From an uncultured Bacilli bacterium (GTDB lineage: Bacteria; Bacillota_I; Bacilli_A; RF39; UBA660): a DNA stretch of 5,011 nucleotides. Within the stretch, counting starts at the first letter, position 1. Each line of letters starts with the position of its first letter. The notes below the pieces were generated by a model. It ran no database searches. It had not been told where the DNA came from and worked only from the letters and a program-made list of their open reading frames with translations. The stretch spans positions 1-5,011 of the forward strand of contig CANQFI010000109.1 in the NCBI GenBank assembly GCA_947598455.1. The letters run 5' to 3'. Positions 4,353 through 5,011 of the stretch are shown in pieces. The position numbers and the translations under genes are program-made.

Positions 4353-5011
4353 ATGGCAAATGATTGTCATTTTAAAATGAATTTAAAAGCTAGTAACAAA
4401 GATAATATTAAAAAATTCATTAAATGCTTCTATTATAAAAAACACATTCCTGATCTTACAGTACCAAGAACAAATTTAACAAGAGTATCAAGAATAAAAG
4501 AATATAATGGTAGTTATTATTGCCGTATTAATGGTGAGTGCGATTGGAGCATATGTATTAGTATGACTGACAATAGTAGAACTTCATTTATTAATTTAGA
4601 ATGTGTCATTGATAAATATAGATTAAGAACTATAAATTATTTTTGTCATCTTCATAAAGTTAATGTCGAAATTATTAGTACTATCTATGAAGATGGAACT
4701 TGTGAACATCTATATGTTAATGAGTTGGGTAAAACACTTATTTATGAATGTAATAAATTTTATAAGTGTGATACATATAACAAATTCATTTATCAAGAAG
4801 TATTAGATAATGGAGACGATATTAAAACTAAAATTGAAAATAATTATTTATATTACTTTCTCCTTAATAGATACGAACAAAATAAAAAGAAAAATATGTT
4901 AGCTTTATTTAGAAGTAAGTGGGCTGATTATAACTATTTTTATACTAATAAAGTATTTACTGATAAAGTAGTTACTAAAGAAGAATTAGGTAACCAATTT
5001 GACATTAATTA
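4353..5011 (+). CDS. Api92/YubB-like uncharacterised protein, 3' end cut by window
   Basis: An uninterrupted frame of 219 codons runs from ATG 4353 to the window edge with no stop, so the C-terminus is missing. The start is secured by GGAGGT (4342-4347) about 6 nt upstream. The N-terminus MANDCHFKMNLKASNKDNIKKF resembles the MAN-x-C opening of small phage/plasmid proteins with an Api92/YubB (DUF1281-type) ferredoxin-like domain. Further matches to my memory of that group are INGECDWSICISM (residues 59-71, usual form G-x-CAWS-V) and VNVEIISTIYEDGTCEHLYVNELGKTLIYEC (about 103-133, strand-turn-strand with a final EC). Their function is unknown. Homologues are typical of conjugative elements and prophages, which fits the transposon relic just upstream. 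It has ten Cys in 219 residues, with no signal peptide or CxxC zinc-finger pairs, suggesting a reduced cytoplasm or metal binding (inference). Residues after about 140 (Tyr/Asn/Lys-rich) are not recognised. Confidence 0.75.
   Translation, partial: MANDCHFKMNLKASNKDNIKKFIKCFYYKKHIPDLTVPRTNLTRVSRIKEYNGSYYCRINGECDWSICISMTDNSRTSFINLECVIDKYRLRTINYFCHLHKVNVEIISTIYEDGTCEHLYVNELGKTLIYECNKFYKCDTYNKFIYQEVLDNGDDIKTKIENNYLYYFLLNRYEQNKKKNMLALFRSKWADYNYFYTNKVFTDKVVTKEELGNQFDIN

Overview
The window is very AT-rich (roughly three quarters A+T by eye). It uses strong AGGAGG-type ribosome binding sites, AGA-biased arginine codons, TGG for Trp and TGA as a stop (end of the minus-strand gene). This fits a low-GC Gram-positive lineage (Firmicutes or gut Bacilli/Mollicutes-like) using genetic code 11. 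The surface-directed proteins and a NagZ-like enzyme imply a single-membrane cell with peptidoglycan. No species can be named from this sequence.

Layout: (1) 26-1234, plus strand: a small probable lipoprotein (GTG start), a hairpin terminator overlapping its stop codon, then a polytopic PrsW-like intramembrane protease that starts only about 10 nt beyond that hairpin. (2) 1235-1455, a convergent intergenic region with one intrinsic terminator for each strand plus a further hairpin. (3) 1456-2148, minus strand: an uncharacterised, extremely acidic 230-aa protein behind a perfect-consensus housekeeping promoter (TTGACA, 17 nt, TATAAT). (4) 2149-2424, a divergent intergenic region with that promoter and candidate promoters for the next gene. 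(5) 2425-3936, plus strand: a membrane-anchored GH3 beta-N-acetylhexosaminidase (NagZ-like) with a long Ser/Thr/Asn/Glu/Pro linker and all key catalytic motifs, followed by a terminator. (6) 3976-4352 has no intact recognised gene. It holds AT-rich leader DNA with a 12-bp direct repeat, a possible 18-codon ORF behind a strong SD, and a short decayed TnpB (IS200/IS605 OrfB) fragment with an in-frame TAG. (7) 4353 to the window end: a Cys-rich gene running off the edge that resembles Api92/YubB-like (DUF1281-type) proteins found on phages and conjugative elements.

The left part is mainly envelope-related: lipoprotein, membrane protease and wall-recycling glycosidase. Each gene appears to be its own transcription unit, so joint function is not established. 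The right end, with a transposon remnant and a mobile-element-type gene, looks like the edge of an accessory region. No tRNA, rRNA, CRISPR array or intact transposon was seen.
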